A stretch of DNA of 64,000 nucleotides, taken from the NCBI RefSeq assembly GCF_004153455.1, contig NZ_SDQE01000001.1:248001-312000 (forward strand), given 5' to 3'. Below the pieces are notes generated by a model. That model did not search any database. It was not told the DNA's origin and saw only the letters and a list, made by a program, of their open reading frames with translations. Made by a program: the position numbers and the translations under genes. Positions 24,418-34,402 of this stretch are shown piece after piece (position 1 is the first letter of the stretch; each line of letters begins with the position of its first letter). The stretch is from Allopusillimonas ginsengisoli. GTDB lineage: Bacteria > Pseudomonadota > Gammaproteobacteria > Burkholderiales > Burkholderiaceae_B.

Positions 24418-25866
24418 TCAGGCCCGACGCCACTGGGTGACACCACCCGGCTTGTCTTCGAGCTCGATGCCCTGGGCCTGCAAGGTATCGCGAATGCTGT
24501 CTGCGCGGCCGAAATCACGCGACTGCTTGGCCGCGGCGCGCTCGGCGACCAGTGCCTCGATCTGCTCGGAAGATAACGATGCGGCAGCCGCGCCGCCACG
24601 TTGATAACGGCTGGGAGACTGCAGATAGACAGCAGGCTCCATTTGCAGCAAACCCAGGATAGCGCCGAGCGCGCGCAGCAACCCCGCTGCCGATGCCGAC
24701 CGATCACGGTTGGCCTCGGATGCCAGTTCGAACAGCACGGCAATCGCGCCAGAGGTATTGAAGTCGTCGTCCATCGCGGCGCGAAATGCCTGTGCCTGCG
24801 GATGCGACCAGTCGATGTCGACTTGCGCCGGCGGCACGTTCTGCAAGGCCTGGTAAAGCCTGTCGAGCGCGTTCTGGGCATCGAGCAGGTTGTCGGGCGT
24901 GTAGTTCTGTGGGCTGCGATAGTGATTGCGCACAATGAAGAAGCGCAGCATTTCGGCTTCGCGCGGGTTGGCCTGATAGTCAGCCTGCGCGTCGTCCGGG
25001 CTGGCTTCTACGGCGACCGTGCCTCGTATCGTGCGGAAATTCCCCAGCGACTTGGACATTTTGTCGGCATCGACCATGAGCGGCCCGCAGTGCATCCAGA
25101 TCGAAGCCAGCGTTCCGCCGAACGCGCCTTCGGTCTGGGCGATTTCGTTTTCGTGGTGCGGGAACTTGAGATCCGGCCCTCCTCCATGGATATCGAGCGG
25201 CAGGCCCAATAACGCCTTGCTCATGGCAGAGCACTCGATATGCCAGCCAGGGCGGCCCACGCCATAGGAGGACTCCCATTTGGACTCTGGCGGCTCGTCA
25301 TCCTTGGCCGCTTTCCAGAGCACGAAATCCAGGGGATCGTGCTTGCTGGACGATACCGCGACGCGCTCGCCCGCGCGCAGATCATCAAGCGACCGGCCGC
25401 TCAGTTTTCCGTAGCCATCAAAGCCTCGCACGGCGTAGTTGACGTCGCCATCATCAGACTGGTAGGCCAGCCCTTTTTCTTCGAGCTTGGCGATAATGTT
25501 CAGCATTTCGCCCACATGCTCTGTCGCGCGTGGCTCGAAATCAGGCGCCTGGACGCCCAGGGCGCGCTCGTCTGCGTGCATGGCATCAATGTAGAAAGAA
25601 GTAACTTCTTGCAACCGGCGTTGCGTCTGCACTGCCTTGCGGATGATTTTGTCGTCGATATCGGTGATATTGCGAACGTACCGCACTTGATATCCACTGA
25701 TACGGAGCCACCGCTGGACAACATCGAAGCTGACAAGCATGCGCGCGTGACCCAAATGACAGAAGTCGTAGACGGTCATGCCGCACACATACATGCGCAC
25801 CTTGCCCGGTTCCACGGTCTGAAGCGGCTCTTTATTACGGGAAAGGGTGTTATAAATGTGCAGCAT
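24418..25866 (-). CDS. cysS: Cysteinyl-tRNA synthetase
   Basis: A 482-residue class I aminoacyl-tRNA synthetase. The HIGH-like motif reads [12 protein letters not shown] (37-48), preceded by the zinc Cys in [10 protein letters not shown]. The zinc-binding later residues include WHIECSAMS and [21 protein letters not shown] near 275 is the second signature. The C-terminal DALR-type helical domain ends near GGVTQWRRA. The length is normal. Confidence 0.98.
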   Translation of the reverse strand: MLHIYNTLSRNKEPLQTVEPGKVRMYVCGMTVYDFCHLGHARMLVSFDVVQRWLRISGYQVRYVRNITDIDDKIIRKAVQTQRRLQEVTSFYIDAMHADERALGVQAPDFEPRATEHVGEMLNIIAKLEEKGLAYQSDDGDVNYAVRGFDGYGKLSGRSLDDLRAGERVAVSSSKHDPLDFVLWKAAKDDEPPESKWESSYGVGRPGWHIECSAMSKALLGLPLDIHGGGPDLKFPHHENEIAQTEGAFGGTLASIWMHCGPLMVDADKMSKSLGNFRTIRGTVAVEASPDDAQADYQANPREAEMLRFFIVRNHYRSPQNYTPDNLLDAQNALDRLYQALQNVPPAQVDIDWSHPQAQAFRAAMDDDFNTSGAIAVLFELASEANRDRSASAAGLLRALGAILGLLQMEPAVYLQSPSRYQRGGAAAASLSSEQIEALVAERAAAKQSRDFGRADSIRDTLQAQGIELEDKPGGVTQWRRA

Positions 25867-25961
25867 GCGCGATCAAAAGATGTCAGTAAAAGCCAGGCGA
25901 CCCGGCACAGCAAAAGGAATGCATGCTGTAAACTCGATACGAGACAGCAGGCAAGGCTAAA

Positions 25962-26786
25962 ATGGCGGTCGATAAGTATAGCAAGCCCTCTACCTACTTA
26001 CAGATAGGCGCACATCCTGTGGTACGAATTTCTTGTCATGTTCTAACAATTACACTGGCGTTAGCCCTGCTGCCGATGCGGATGGCGCTGGCCCAAACCC
26101 CCGTCCCCGGTTTGGTGCCGCATGTCGATCTTAACGCTTCGATCGACGCAGGTCCAGACAGCCTGACGTTCGATGCCGAAGCGGGCGGCATGGCAGCCAC
26201 GGTCAGGCATATCGAGCCCGACGAGCGCAAGCTCTTTGCCGACCCGCCAAAGGCAGAAGGCGGCTGGAAGGGCCTGGCTCGCCTGCTCGAAGCCCTGACG
26301 CCCAACATTGATACCAGCATCCCCCTGACCGCCTCCGAAATCACGAACCGCATCAGCCGAATGCTGGATAGCGGTAACAACCAGGCGGCCCTCGACATCA
26401 TCGAAAAGCGAGAGATCCAGTTGGCCGATGCCGGCGAAATCGGCACCGATGTTCAATTGATGTTCCTGCACGGGCGGGCGCTGTCAGCGCTGGGCCGGCA
26501 CAACGAAGCCATCAGCGTGTACCGGAACATGACCACGCTCTATCCCGAGCTGCCCGAACCCTGGAACAATCTGGCATCGGAGTATGTAAGCCAGGGCAAG
26601 CTGGACATGGCGCACGACGCGCTGAATATGGCACTGGCCGCCGCCCCCGATTACGCCATCGCCCGGCAGAACCTTGGCGAAGTCCAACTCATGCTGGCCG
26701 AGCAATCGTTTTCCCGGGCTGCGGCGCTTGGCGCTGGCGGCGCCAAGGCCCGGGCAGGCAGCACCGCCCAGATACTCAAACGCTAG
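25962..26786 (+). CDS. Tetratricopeptide-repeat protein, exported
   Basis: A 274-residue protein with an N-terminal hydrophobic segment ([20 protein letters not shown]) and cleavage probably after ALA. Residues ~115-270 hold two or three TPR-like helices ([76 protein letters not shown]). A periplasmic scaffold role is likely from this; no catalytic motif is seen. It is followed directly by a cyclophilin gene. Confidence 0.82.
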   Translation: MAVDKYSKPSTYLQIGAHPVVRISCHVLTITLALALLPMRMALAQTPVPGLVPHVDLNASIDAGPDSLTFDAEAGGMAATVRHIEPDERKLFADPPKAEGGWKGLARLLEALTPNIDTSIPLTASEITNRISRMLDSGNNQAALDIIEKREIQLADAGEIGTDVQLMFLHGRALSALGRHNEAISVYRNMTTLYPELPEPWNNLASEYVSQGKLDMAHDALNMALAAAPDYAIARQNLGEVQLMLAEQSFSRAAALGAGGAKARAGSTAQILKR

Positions 26787-26823
26787 TCGCCTGAGCCCCG
26801 TCCCTTTCTCCCACGACACAACC

Positions 26824-27471
26824 ATGACTTCACTGAATTTTTCCTTTCGCGCACTTGCTTTGCCCCTGCGCACTTTCAGCCTTGTTTGTGCAGCCTCGCT
26901 GGCCATGAGCCTGGGTGGCGCTGCGCAGGCAGCCTCCTCAACCTCCAACCAAGGTACATCTATGAGCACCTCTCCTCGCGTCAGCCTGCATACCAGCCAA
27001 GGGGACATTCTGATCGAACTCGACGCCGAAAAAGCGCCAAAGTCCGTTGAGAATTTTCTTACCTATGTCAAAGAAGGCTTTTACGACGGCACCATTTTCC
27101 ATCGCGTCATTCATAACTTCATGATCCAGGGCGGCGGGTTCGAGGCCGGCATGAAACAGAAGCAAACGCACGCGCCCATCGAGAACGAAGCAAACAACGG
27201 TCTGAAGAACGACCGCTATACACTGGCCATGGCCCGTACGTCTGACCCGCATTCGGCCACTGCGCAGTTCTTCATTAATGTCGCCGATAACGACTTTCTC
27301 AACTTCACGTCGCCCACGCCCAATGGCTGGGGCTATGCCGTATTCGGCAAAGTGGTGGAAGGCACCGAAGTCGTCGACAAGATAAAAGGCGTCAAGACTG
27401 GCAGCAAGGGCTTTCATCAAGACGTTCCAGCCGAAGATGTCGTCATCGAAAAGGCGACGATTGTCGAATAG
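26824..27471 (+). CDS. Cyclophilin-type peptidyl-prolyl cis-trans isomerase, exported form
   Basis: A 215-residue protein. A signal peptide ends near [10 protein letters not shown], after which comes the cyclophilin core: [51 protein letters not shown] (catalytic Arg), [24 protein letters not shown], and [20 protein letters not shown]. This enzyme accelerates proline isomerisation during folding. An internal ATG at 26962 would give a cytoplasmic PpiB form, but it lacks a ribosome-binding site. Its last 35 bases overlap lpxH. Confidence 0.93.
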   Translation: MTSLNFSFRALALPLRTFSLVCAASLAMSLGGAAQAASSTSNQGTSMSTSPRVSLHTSQGDILIELDAEKAPKSVENFLTYVKEGFYDGTIFHRVIHNFMIQGGGFEAGMKQKQTHAPIENEANNGLKNDRYTLAMARTSDPHSATAQFFINVADNDFLNFTSPTPNGWGYAVFGKVVEGTEVVDKIKGVKTGSKGFHQDVPAEDVVIEKATIVE

Positions 27472-28240
27472 GTTCGACCGCCTGGCGTTGCCCGGCACGC
27501 TATGGATCGCCTCGGACATCCACTTGGGGCCAGACGTACCGGCTACCGCCAGCGCTTTTCACCAGTTTCTGGACGACGCATGCGCCAGGGCAGATGCCTT
27601 GATCTTATGCGGCGATATTTTCGATGCCTGGATAGGCGATGATCTCGCGCGGAAGGCGCCTCCCGCCTGGCTGTCCACCACAATGGAAAAGCTCAGGCAT
27701 GTGTCGTCCCGCATTCCGTTGTGGCTGGGACGCGGCAATCGCGATTTTTTGCTGGGCCCTGATTTCGCGAAGGCGGTCGGTGCACGGGTGCTGCCCGATG
27801 CGGTGATTCTTGAAACGGCCGCCGGACCAGTCCTGCTGTCGCACGGCGACGAATACTGCACGGATGATGCCGGATACCAGCGCTTTCGCCGCCTAGTTCG
27901 CCGGCCGGCAATACAGTCGGTTTTTCTGGCGCTGAGCCTGAGCGCGCGCCGTTGGATCGCGGATTATGCCCGCGCCCGCAGCAAGGCCTCCAATCAATAC
28001 AAGTCGGCCAATATCATGGATGTCAGCCCTGATGCCATTGCCTTGGCATTTGAGCGCAGCGGCGCCCAGATTATGGTGCATGGCCATACCCATAGGCCGG
28101 CGATCCACACCGTCGTGGTATCAGACCGCCCTTGCTCGCGCATTGTGCTGCCGGACTGGGAATATGACCATGCCACGACGCCGCGCGGCGGCTGGCTGTC
28201 CATAGACAGCGCTGGCCCTCAACTGCATTCCTTGACCTGA
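27437..28240 (+). CDS. lpxH: UDP-2,3-diacylglucosamine diphosphatase
   Basis: A 267-residue metallophosphoesterase of lipid A synthesis, which releases UMP from UDP-2,3-diacylglucosamine at the inner membrane. Dimetal-site motifs in order: ASDIHLG (25-31), [12 protein letters not shown] (57-68), [10 protein letters not shown] (97-106), [10 protein letters not shown], and [14 protein letters not shown] near 218. The start overlaps the cyclophilin end by 35 bases. The first ~17 residues are basic ([15 protein letters not shown]) and the true start could be the internal TTG at 27487. Confidence 0.93.
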   Translation: MSSSKRRRLSNRFDRLALPGTLWIASDIHLGPDVPATASAFHQFLDDACARADALILCGDIFDAWIGDDLARKAPPAWLSTTMEKLRHVSSRIPLWLGRGNRDFLLGPDFAKAVGARVLPDAVILETAAGPVLLSHGDEYCTDDAGYQRFRRLVRRPAIQSVFLALSLSARRWIADYARARSKASNQYKSANIMDVSPDAIALAFERSGAQIMVHGHTHRPAIHTVVVSDRPCSRIVLPDWEYDHATTPRGGWLSIDSAGPQLHSLT

Positions 28241-28299
28241 TATGGGGCGGCTCGCAAGGCCGCTCGCGGGCCAAATGCAAGAGGCACTGCCCAGTGTTA

Positions 28300-29175
28300 T
28301 CAGCGATTTAACAGCCAGAGCGCCACAACCATGCCCAGGCCTATGCGATACCACGCAAATGGGCGATAGGTACGGCGGGACACAAAACGCAGCACCGCAC
28401 GCACCACAATCAGCGCACTCACAAAGGCAGCCGCAAACCCCACTACAATCGCAATCGATTGCGTTTCGTTCAGAGCGCCCGCGTTGCGATACAGGTCGTA
28501 TACCGTGGCGGCCAGCATGGTGGGCATGGCCAGGAAAAACGAAAACTCCGTTGCGGTTTTGCGCTGTATGCCAGCGATCATTCCACTGATAATGGTGGCG
28601 CCCGAGCGCGAAGTGCCCGGCACCATGGCCAGACACTGCGCAAACCCTACAACCAGCGCCTGCCGCCAGGTAATTTCCTCGAGCGTACGCGACCTGGCGT
28701 TCAGGCTGGCAACGCTATCGTCAGTATTGGCAGGCAACGGCGCATCGGCAGTGTGCTTGGCATACTGCGGCTTGCGCTCCACCCACAACATGATTATCCC
28801 GCCAACAACCAGCGTGACAACAAAAATGGCAGGATTGTGGAACATGGCCTTGATGTATTTGATTGTCAGGGCGCCAATAACCGCCGCCGGCAAAAAGGCG
28901 ATCAGCAAATTGCGCGCGAAAAGCACTTCGCTGCGCTCGCCTCGCAATGTGCCGCCAATCAATTGCCAGAGCCGCGCGCGGAAAATCCACATCACAGCCA
29001 GAATGGAACCAAACTGAATGACGACTTCGAACACCTTGTCGTTGCCGGAGGAAAAATCAATCCAGTCTCCGATTAGCAGCAAATGCGCTGTGCTGGATAC
29101 TGGAATAAATTCGGTGAACCCTTCGACAAAACCCAAAAACAGGGCCTTCAACATAAACCACACTGATTCCGTCAT
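28300..29175 (-). CDS. uppP: Undecaprenyl-diphosphatase
   Basis: A 291-residue BacA/UppP-family membrane phosphatase, which recycles undecaprenyl pyrophosphate after peptidoglycan export. The conserved blocks are [15 protein letters not shown] near 18-32, containing the E-rich and S-containing motif, and [10 protein letters not shown] near 185-194. Several transmembrane segments are spaced as in the family. Its start overlaps the end of the upstream TerC-type gene by four bases. Confidence 0.96.
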   Translation of the reverse strand: MTESVWFMLKALFLGFVEGFTEFIPVSSTAHLLLIGDWIDFSSGNDKVFEVVIQFGSILAVMWIFRARLWQLIGGTLRGERSEVLFARNLLIAFLPAAVIGALTIKYIKAMFHNPAIFVVTLVVGGIIMLWVERKPQYAKHTADAPLPANTDDSVASLNARSRTLEEITWRQALVVGFAQCLAMVPGTSRSGATIISGMIAGIQRKTATEFSFFLAMPTMLAATVYDLYRNAGALNETQSIAIVVGFAAAFVSALIVVRAVLRFVSRRTYRPFAWYRIGLGMVVALWLLNR

Positions 29176-30749
29176 ACTTTTTCGTTGTCCAGTTCTTCGT
29201 TTTGCGTTTGCATACGCTCGATCTGTACCGTTGCGATGCGTCGGCCATCAAGCCGCAACACTGTAAACCGGAAAACATCCCGGTTATGCTTCATTTCGCA
29301 ACATTCGCCCGGTTTGGGAAGATGCCCAAGGCGTTCCAGAAGATAGCCCGCCAGTGTCGAATACTCTTCATCGTCGTTCACCAGCCCGTCTGTATTGAGC
29401 AGCAATTCCAGGTGGTGCAGGTCGGCCGCGCCGTCTGCCCGCCACCGGTCTTCGCCTTCGGCGATGATGTCCGGCGTTTCGTCTTCGTCCGGAAATTCGC
29501 CTGCAATGGCCTCGAATACATCGATAGGCGTGACCACGCCTTCGATTTCGCCAAATTCGTCTGCCACCAATACCAGTTGGCCCCGTGAGCGCTTGAGCGT
29601 GTCCATTAGACGCAGCACACCGATCGATTCGTGCACGACGATGGGCTCACGCAAGCGGTTCAGCCGAATGGCGCCGGAAGAGATAAGGTCCGCAATCATT
29701 TCCTTGGCACGCCCTATGCCGACCACTTCGTCGAGCGAACCGCGACAGACCGGAAAGAAGCTATGGGGAGACTTGACGATCTGGGCGCGCTGCGCGTCGG
29801 GAGGATCGTCAAGATCTATCCAGGACACGTCGGTGCGCGGTGTCATGATGGAGTGGATGGAGCGGTCGGCCAGCGTCAGCACACCGCTCACCATATAGCG
29901 CTCTTCGTCTTCAAACACCTGTACCGGGGCAATCACAGCCTCTTCTTCGGCTGGCGCCCCGCCGGCGGAACGTTTGCCCAACATGCGCAGCACCCCTTCC
30001 GCTGTTCGCTCCCGCAACGGACGGCGGGCGTCGAGCTTGCGCAAATTGCGGCGCGCCATCTGGTTGAGAACTTCGATCAGCACTGAAAAGGTGATCGCCG
30101 CATACAGATAGCCCTTGGGCACCGGAAAGCCAAAGCCCTCGGCCACCAGCGAAAAGCCGATGGTCAGCAGAAAACCCAGGCACAGGATGACGACAGTAGG
30201 ATGCGCATTGACGAAACGCGTAAGCGGTTTGGAGGCAACCAGCATCAGCCCGATAGCGATGATCACCGCCATCATCATGATGGCAAGGTGATCGACCATG
30301 CCAACGGCGGTGATGACAGCATCCAGCGAAAACACCGCGTCCAGAATCACGATCTGCGTCACAATGACCCAGAATCCGGCATGTATGCGCGAGTTGGACG
30401 CATGTTGGGTTCGCCCCTCGACCCGCTCATGCAATTCCAGCGTGCCTTTGAGCAGCAGGAAAAACCCGCCCACGATAAGAATGACATCGCGGCCGGAAAA
30501 CGACAGCGTACCTATGGAAAACAGCGGTGCAGTCAGCTTGATCAGCCATGACATGACCGACAGCAAGCCAAGACGCATCAGCAGCGCCAGCGACAGGCCG
30601 ACAACACGGGCACGATCGCGCTGAGCGGGAGGCAGCTTGTCGACCAGGATGGCGATAAAGATAAGGTTATCGATCCCCAGGACGATTTCGAGAATCACCA
30701 GGGTCAGCAAGCCCACCCACGCCGACGGGTCGAGCACCCATTCCATCAA
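29172..30749 (-). CDS. TerC-domain membrane protein with CBS and CorC_HlyC domains
   Basis: A 525-residue protein. Residues ~1-240 are TerC-type transmembrane segments, with [16 protein letters not shown] near 20-35 and [20 protein letters not shown] near 135-155. Residues ~285-430 carry two CBS-type repeats ([13 protein letters not shown], and [27 protein letters not shown]), and a C-terminal CorC_HlyC domain contains [13 protein letters not shown]. Such YegH/YoaE proteins are linked to metal (often Mn) export or metal homeostasis. It is translationally coupled to uppP downstream. Confidence 0.9.
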   Translation of the reverse strand: MMEWVLDPSAWVGLLTLVILEIVLGIDNLIFIAILVDKLPPAQRDRARVVGLSLALLMRLGLLSVMSWLIKLTAPLFSIGTLSFSGRDVILIVGGFFLLLKGTLELHERVEGRTQHASNSRIHAGFWVIVTQIVILDAVFSLDAVITAVGMVDHLAIMMMAVIIAIGLMLVASKPLTRFVNAHPTVVILCLGFLLTIGFSLVAEGFGFPVPKGYLYAAITFSVLIEVLNQMARRNLRKLDARRPLRERTAEGVLRMLGKRSAGGAPAEEEAVIAPVQVFEDEERYMVSGVLTLADRSIHSIMTPRTDVSWIDLDDPPDAQRAQIVKSPHSFFPVCRGSLDEVVGIGRAKEMIADLISSGAIRLNRLREPIVVHESIGVLRLMDTLKRSRGQLVLVADEFGEIEGVVTPIDVFEAIAGEFPDEDETPDIIAEGEDRWRADGAADLHHLELLLNTDGLVNDDEEYSTLAGYLLERLGHLPKPGECCEMKHNRDVFRFTVLRLDGRRIATVQIERMQTQNEELDNEKV

Positions 30750-30768
30750 ATCGCTCCCTCAGCAGCCA

Positions 30769-31557
30769 TCAGCTTTGCAGATGGCTCAACATCTGCGGGA
30801 AAATCTTGGGCGTGGCGGCCAACAGGCTGCCGCTTTGCATCCAGCCCTGCTCACCCGAAAAGTCGGAGATCAGACCACCTGCCTCGAGCACCAGCAAGCC
30901 CCCCGCTGCCATGTCCCAAGGCTTGAGGTTGTACCCGCAGAAGCCGTCCAGCCGGCCAGTGGCGACGTAGGCAAGGTCCAGCACGGTGGATCCGAGCCGC
31001 CGGGCAGCGCCACACTCGGACATCAGTTTTTCGAACCGGCTGCCTGTGCTGCCCGACACCGAGCGGGGCAGATGCGCCCCCAGCAGCGCCTCGTGATAGC
31101 GCAGGCGTGCGGACACCCTGACACGGCGATCATTGAGAAACGCGCCGCCGCCGCGACTGGCCGTAAACAATTCATTGCGAGCCGGATCAAAAATCACGGC
31201 CTGGGTCACCTGGCCACGTTGTGCCAGTGCAATGGAAACCGCATAAATGGGCACGCCATGAATGAAATTGGTCGTGCCGTCGAGCGGATCGATAATCCAC
31301 TGAAATTCGGGCTGTCCACCCTCTGCCTGGCCGGCGGCCAGATGCGTGCCCGACTCTTCGCCCAGAAAACCGTGATCCGGATAGGCGGTACGCAAGATAT
31401 CGATAATGGCTTCTTCTGCAGCGTGATCCACTTCCGTGACATAATCCTTGGGCCCCTTACGCGCCACCTGCACGCGTTCGAGATCGAGACTGGCGCGATT
31501 GATAATGGCGCCGGCACGGCGAGCCGCCTTGATGGCGGTATTGAGCATCGGGTGCAT
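30769..31557 (-). CDS. suhB: Inositol-1-monophosphatase family protein
   Basis: A 262-residue phosphatase of the IMPase/SuhB family, Mg-dependent. Metal-site motifs are FLGEESGTH near 65-73, WIIDPLDGTTNFIHGVP near 86-102, and GYNLKPWDMAAGGLLVLEAGG near 213-233. SuhB also associates with ribosomal RNA processing and antitermination in E. coli; whether that applies here is unproven. It lies 20 bases upstream of the TerC-type gene. Confidence 0.95.
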   Translation of the reverse strand: MHPMLNTAIKAARRAGAIINRASLDLERVQVARKGPKDYVTEVDHAAEEAIIDILRTAYPDHGFLGEESGTHLAAGQAEGGQPEFQWIIDPLDGTTNFIHGVPIYAVSIALAQRGQVTQAVIFDPARNELFTASRGGGAFLNDRRVRVSARLRYHEALLGAHLPRSVSGSTGSRFEKLMSECGAARRLGSTVLDLAYVATGRLDGFCGYNLKPWDMAAGGLLVLEAGGLISDFSGEQGWMQSGSLLAATPKIFPQMLSHLQS

Positions 31558-31638
31558 AGATTTCCGTATTTAGCAAGAACTGTAATGCCGGAACGGCCTG
31601 GGAGGGCCATTCGCGACACTGTAAACCGCCTATTTTAA

Positions 31639-32460
31639 ATGACTCCGACCATTCCCTCCGAAACACGCCCCACACCCCCCATTGCCGCGGCTTTCGAGCA
31701 AGTACGCTTCATCATGGTGCACCCCAGCCACCCCGGTAACGTGGGTGCTGCGGCGCGCGCCATCAAAACCATGGGATTTCACGATTTGTGCCTGGTCGCC
31801 CCCCGTTTTGCCGACGTGCTGGAACAACCCGAGGCGCAGTCGCTGGCAAGCGGCGCAACCGATGTGCTGGCCTCAATCCGGATTTTTCCTACGCTCGAGG
31901 CCGCGCTGGCGCCGGTCACGCTGGCCTTTGCATTGACAGCGCGCGCCCGCCTGCTCGGCCCCCCGGCCTGCGACATTCGCGTGGCGGCAGAGATCACTCG
32001 CGAGCACCTGCAGCATTCAAACGACGCCCGCGTCGCCGTCGTGCTCGGCACGGAGCGGTCCGGGCTCACCAACGAGGACATCGCGCTATGCCAGCGCATT
32101 TGCCATATCCCTGCCAACCCTGAATATAGTTCCTTGAATGTGGCGCAGGCGTTACAGCTGGCGGCATGGGAGTTGCGCTATGCACTGGCCACTGCCGCGC
32201 AGATCCCGCTCATGCCCTCGACAGAAGGGCGACCCGATACGGGACACGAGCCAGCCACCAATGAGAAAATCCACGCCTTCATGGCGCATTGGGAGCAAGC
32301 CATCACCGACGTGGGCTTTCTGGATCCAGAGCACCCCAAAAAACTCATGCCGCGTATGCGGCATATGTTCGCACGCAACGCATTGACCCATGACGAAGTC
32401 GATATGATGCGCGGCTTGTGCACGGCAATGATCAAGGCGGCGGGCAAGGCGGGCAAATAA
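31639..32460 (+). CDS. trmJ: tRNA (cytidine/uridine-2'-O-)-methyltransferase TrmJ
   Basis: A 273-residue SPOUT-fold RNA methyltransferase. The N-terminal half has the TrmJ block VRFIMVHPSHPGNVGAAARAIKTMGFHDLCLVAP at about 24-56 and, in the deep-knot region, VAVVLGTERSGLTNEDIALCQRICHIP near 131-157 with NPEYSSLNVAQALQLAAWEL. The longer C-terminal extension from residue 190 is as in TrmJ proteins. It is divergent from suhB and ends with a good intrinsic terminator. Confidence 0.94.
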   Translation: MTPTIPSETRPTPPIAAAFEQVRFIMVHPSHPGNVGAAARAIKTMGFHDLCLVAPRFADVLEQPEAQSLASGATDVLASIRIFPTLEAALAPVTLAFALTARARLLGPPACDIRVAAEITREHLQHSNDARVAVVLGTERSGLTNEDIALCQRICHIPANPEYSSLNVAQALQLAAWELRYALATAAQIPLMPSTEGRPDTGHEPATNEKIHAFMAHWEQAITDVGFLDPEHPKKLMPRMRHMFARNALTHDEVDMMRGLCTAMIKAAGKAGK

Positions 32461-32480
32461 TCCCGTCCTGCCCGTTTTTT
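32441..32480 (+). terminator. Intrinsic terminator of trmJ
   Basis: CGGGCAAGGCGGG (32441-32453) pairs with CCCGTCCTGCCCG (32462-32474), 13 bp with one G-U and one mismatch, followed by six T (32475-32480). The stem begins inside the last codons of trmJ. The next gene converges from the other strand. Confidence 0.8.
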
Positions 32481-32486
32481 GCCCTA

Positions 32487-33479
32487 TCAGTCTACCGTTG
32501 CACCAGAGGCCGTGACGACCTTGGCCCAACTATCGACTTCAGACTTGATGAAGTCGCCGAATTGCGCGGGCGTAGTATCGGCGGGCACAGCCCCCAGGTC
32601 TTCCAGCCTGGATTGCACGTCCGGCTTGGCTAACGCGTCGCGCATGGCTTTGTTGAGTTTTTCTATGACCTCATCAGGTGTGCCTTTGGGCGCGATCACA
32701 CCAAACCAGGACGAAACATCGAACTCGGGAAAACCGGATTCCTGCATGGTGGGCAGATCAGGGGCTGTTTTGGAGCGATCCGCTGTCGTAACCGCCAACG
32801 CACGCAGCTTGCCCGCCTCGACATGAGGCCAGGATGAAGGCATGTTGTCGAACATGTAGTCAACCTGCCCGCCGATCAGGTCTGTCGTGGCGGGTGAACT
32901 GCCCTTGTAAGGAATATGGGTTACGTCGATGTCTGCCAGCTGCTTGAAGAGCTCCCCGGCCATGTGGATGGATGTACCGCTGCCAGATGACGCAAAATTG
33001 AGCTTGCCCGGATTGGACTTGGCATAGTCGACCAGTTCCTTGACACTCTTGACGGGCACATTAGGATTGACGACCAGCACGTTAGGCACGCGCACAGCCA
33101 GCGCCACAGGACTGAAGTCATCCACGATGTTGAAATCCAGGTTCTTGTAGAGCGTTTGATTAATGGTGTTGGTCACCGCCATCATGTAAAGCGTATAGCC
33201 GTCAGGATTGGCGCGCGCCACTGCGCCAGCGGCGATATTGCTGCCCGCACCAGGCCTGTTCTCCACCACAACAGGCTGACCCAAGGCATCACCCATTTCC
33301 TTTCCGACAATCCGCGCCACGACATCAGTGGTGCCGCCGGCGGAAAAGCCGACAATCATGCGGATAGGCTTGTCCGGGTAGGCGGCCGCCGCTGGCGAAG
33401 ACACCATCATTGCAGTAGCCGCTATTGTGCATGCAGCCAACATCTGAACGTGGGGGTTGAGTTTGAACTTCATTAGCAT
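32487..33479 (-). CDS. Bug/TctC-family periplasmic solute-binding protein
   Basis: A 330-residue receptor of the same family as the protein at 17293. The signal peptide ends near MVSSPAAAAYP, then PIRMIVGFSAGGTTDVVARIVG, VVENRPGAGSNIAAGAVARANPDGYTLYM and GQVDYMFDNMPSSWPHVEAGKLRALAVTT. GGAGG lies eight bases before the ATG. The membrane components TctAB are absent locally. It is divergent from an IclR regulator, with symmetrical elements in the gap. Confidence 0.93.
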   Translation of the reverse strand: MLMKFKLNPHVQMLAACTIAATAMMVSSPAAAAYPDKPIRMIVGFSAGGTTDVVARIVGKEMGDALGQPVVVENRPGAGSNIAAGAVARANPDGYTLYMMAVTNTINQTLYKNLDFNIVDDFSPVALAVRVPNVLVVNPNVPVKSVKELVDYAKSNPGKLNFASSGSGTSIHMAGELFKQLADIDVTHIPYKGSSPATTDLIGGQVDYMFDNMPSSWPHVEAGKLRALAVTTADRSKTAPDLPTMQESGFPEFDVSSWFGVIAPKGTPDEVIEKLNKAMRDALAKPDVQSRLEDLGAVPADTTPAQFGDFIKSEVDSWAKVVTASGATVD

Positions 33480-33515
33480 TGCGAGTTCCTCCTGTTATTG
33501 CCCTTATGAGGCCAG

Positions 33516-33550
33516 CGTCCGTAGTTCGGACGGTTATATAATCACGTGAT
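33516..33550. promoter_or_regulatory. Two palindromes in the Bug receptor-IclR intergenic gap
   Basis: CGTCCG-TAGTT-CGGACG (33516-33532) is a perfect 6+6 inverted repeat and ATCACGTGAT (33541-33550) is a perfect 10-bp palindrome. Both lie between the divergent receptor (33479) and regulator (33598) starts. They are plausible operators for the adjacent IclR protein; the choice of which is unresolved. Confidence 0.5.
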
Positions 33551-33597
33551 GAATTTTCTGATAAATTTTGAACACTACAAACTGATACGTACGCACA

Positions 33598-34371
33598 GTG
33601 GACAATTTTGAAGCTAATCAGGGTGATCCCGGACCGCGCACGCTCAGGCGCGGGCTAATTGTGCTGCGTGCGCTCCAGGAAAACCCTGGTGATGGGATGA
33701 ATATCACTTCTTTGGCGCGTGTCACGGGGCTCCAGCGGCCTACCATCTACCGCCTTATTGCCGCACTGACAGAAAGCGGATTTGTCCGTAATATTGTGGG
33801 CACCAAACGCTATGCCGCCTGCCAGCCCTTGTCGGCGGCGGCCGAAGCCGAACAGGATCCCCGCATCCAGTTGGCCCGACCCGCCATGTGCAGGCTGGCT
33901 GCAGCAACCGGCGATGCCGTTTTCCTGGTGGTACGCGATGGTCACGAGTCCCTGAGCCTTTGGCGTGAAATCGGCGGCTACCCGGTGCAGATCCTTGCCA
34001 CTTATGCGGGCAAGCGTCAGCCGCTCGGTGTTGGCTCAGGCGGCATGGCGCTGCTGGCACGCCTGGACGACGCAACGATTGACGATATCATTGCGAAAAA
34101 CAGTGGCCAACTGGAACTCTACGGCGGGATGGGCACGCATCAAATGCGGCAATTAGTCAAAAATACCCGCTCGCGCGGGTATTCAGTCGTCGGCAACTAC
34201 GCGGTTCGCGGCGCCCTGGGCGTAGGCTGCGCGCTATCCGATGGCAAGGGCCAGCCGTTTCTGGCCATTAGCGTGACGGCGATTACCGAACGCATGCCGG
34301 CAACCCGGCAGCGTGAAATCGCCGCCCTTATACAAGCAGAACTCAAAGGCCTGGTGGATCGTACCGCGTGA
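33598..34371 (+). CDS. IclR-family transcriptional regulator
   Basis: A 257-residue regulator with an N-terminal winged helix (about 15-75, RTLRRGLIVLRALQENPGDGMNITSLARVTGLQRPTIYRLIAALTESGF) and an effector-binding domain (ETGDAVFLVVRDGHESLSLWREIG-like and YAVRGALGVGCALSDGKGQPFLAISVTA). The start is GTG. IclR regulators commonly control aromatic-acid or carboxylate pathways; here the adjacent target is the divergent Bug receptor. Confidence 0.93.
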   Translation: MDNFEANQGDPGPRTLRRGLIVLRALQENPGDGMNITSLARVTGLQRPTIYRLIAALTESGFVRNIVGTKRYAACQPLSAAAEAEQDPRIQLARPAMCRLAAATGDAVFLVVRDGHESLSLWREIGGYPVQILATYAGKRQPLGVGSGGMALLARLDDATIDDIIAKNSGQLELYGGMGTHQMRQLVKNTRSRGYSVVGNYAVRGALGVGCALSDGKGQPFLAISVTAITERMPATRQREIAALIQAELKGLVDRTA

Positions 34372-34402
34372 AGCCCCCTATCCTCCGGCAGGCCTGGGCA
34401 CG

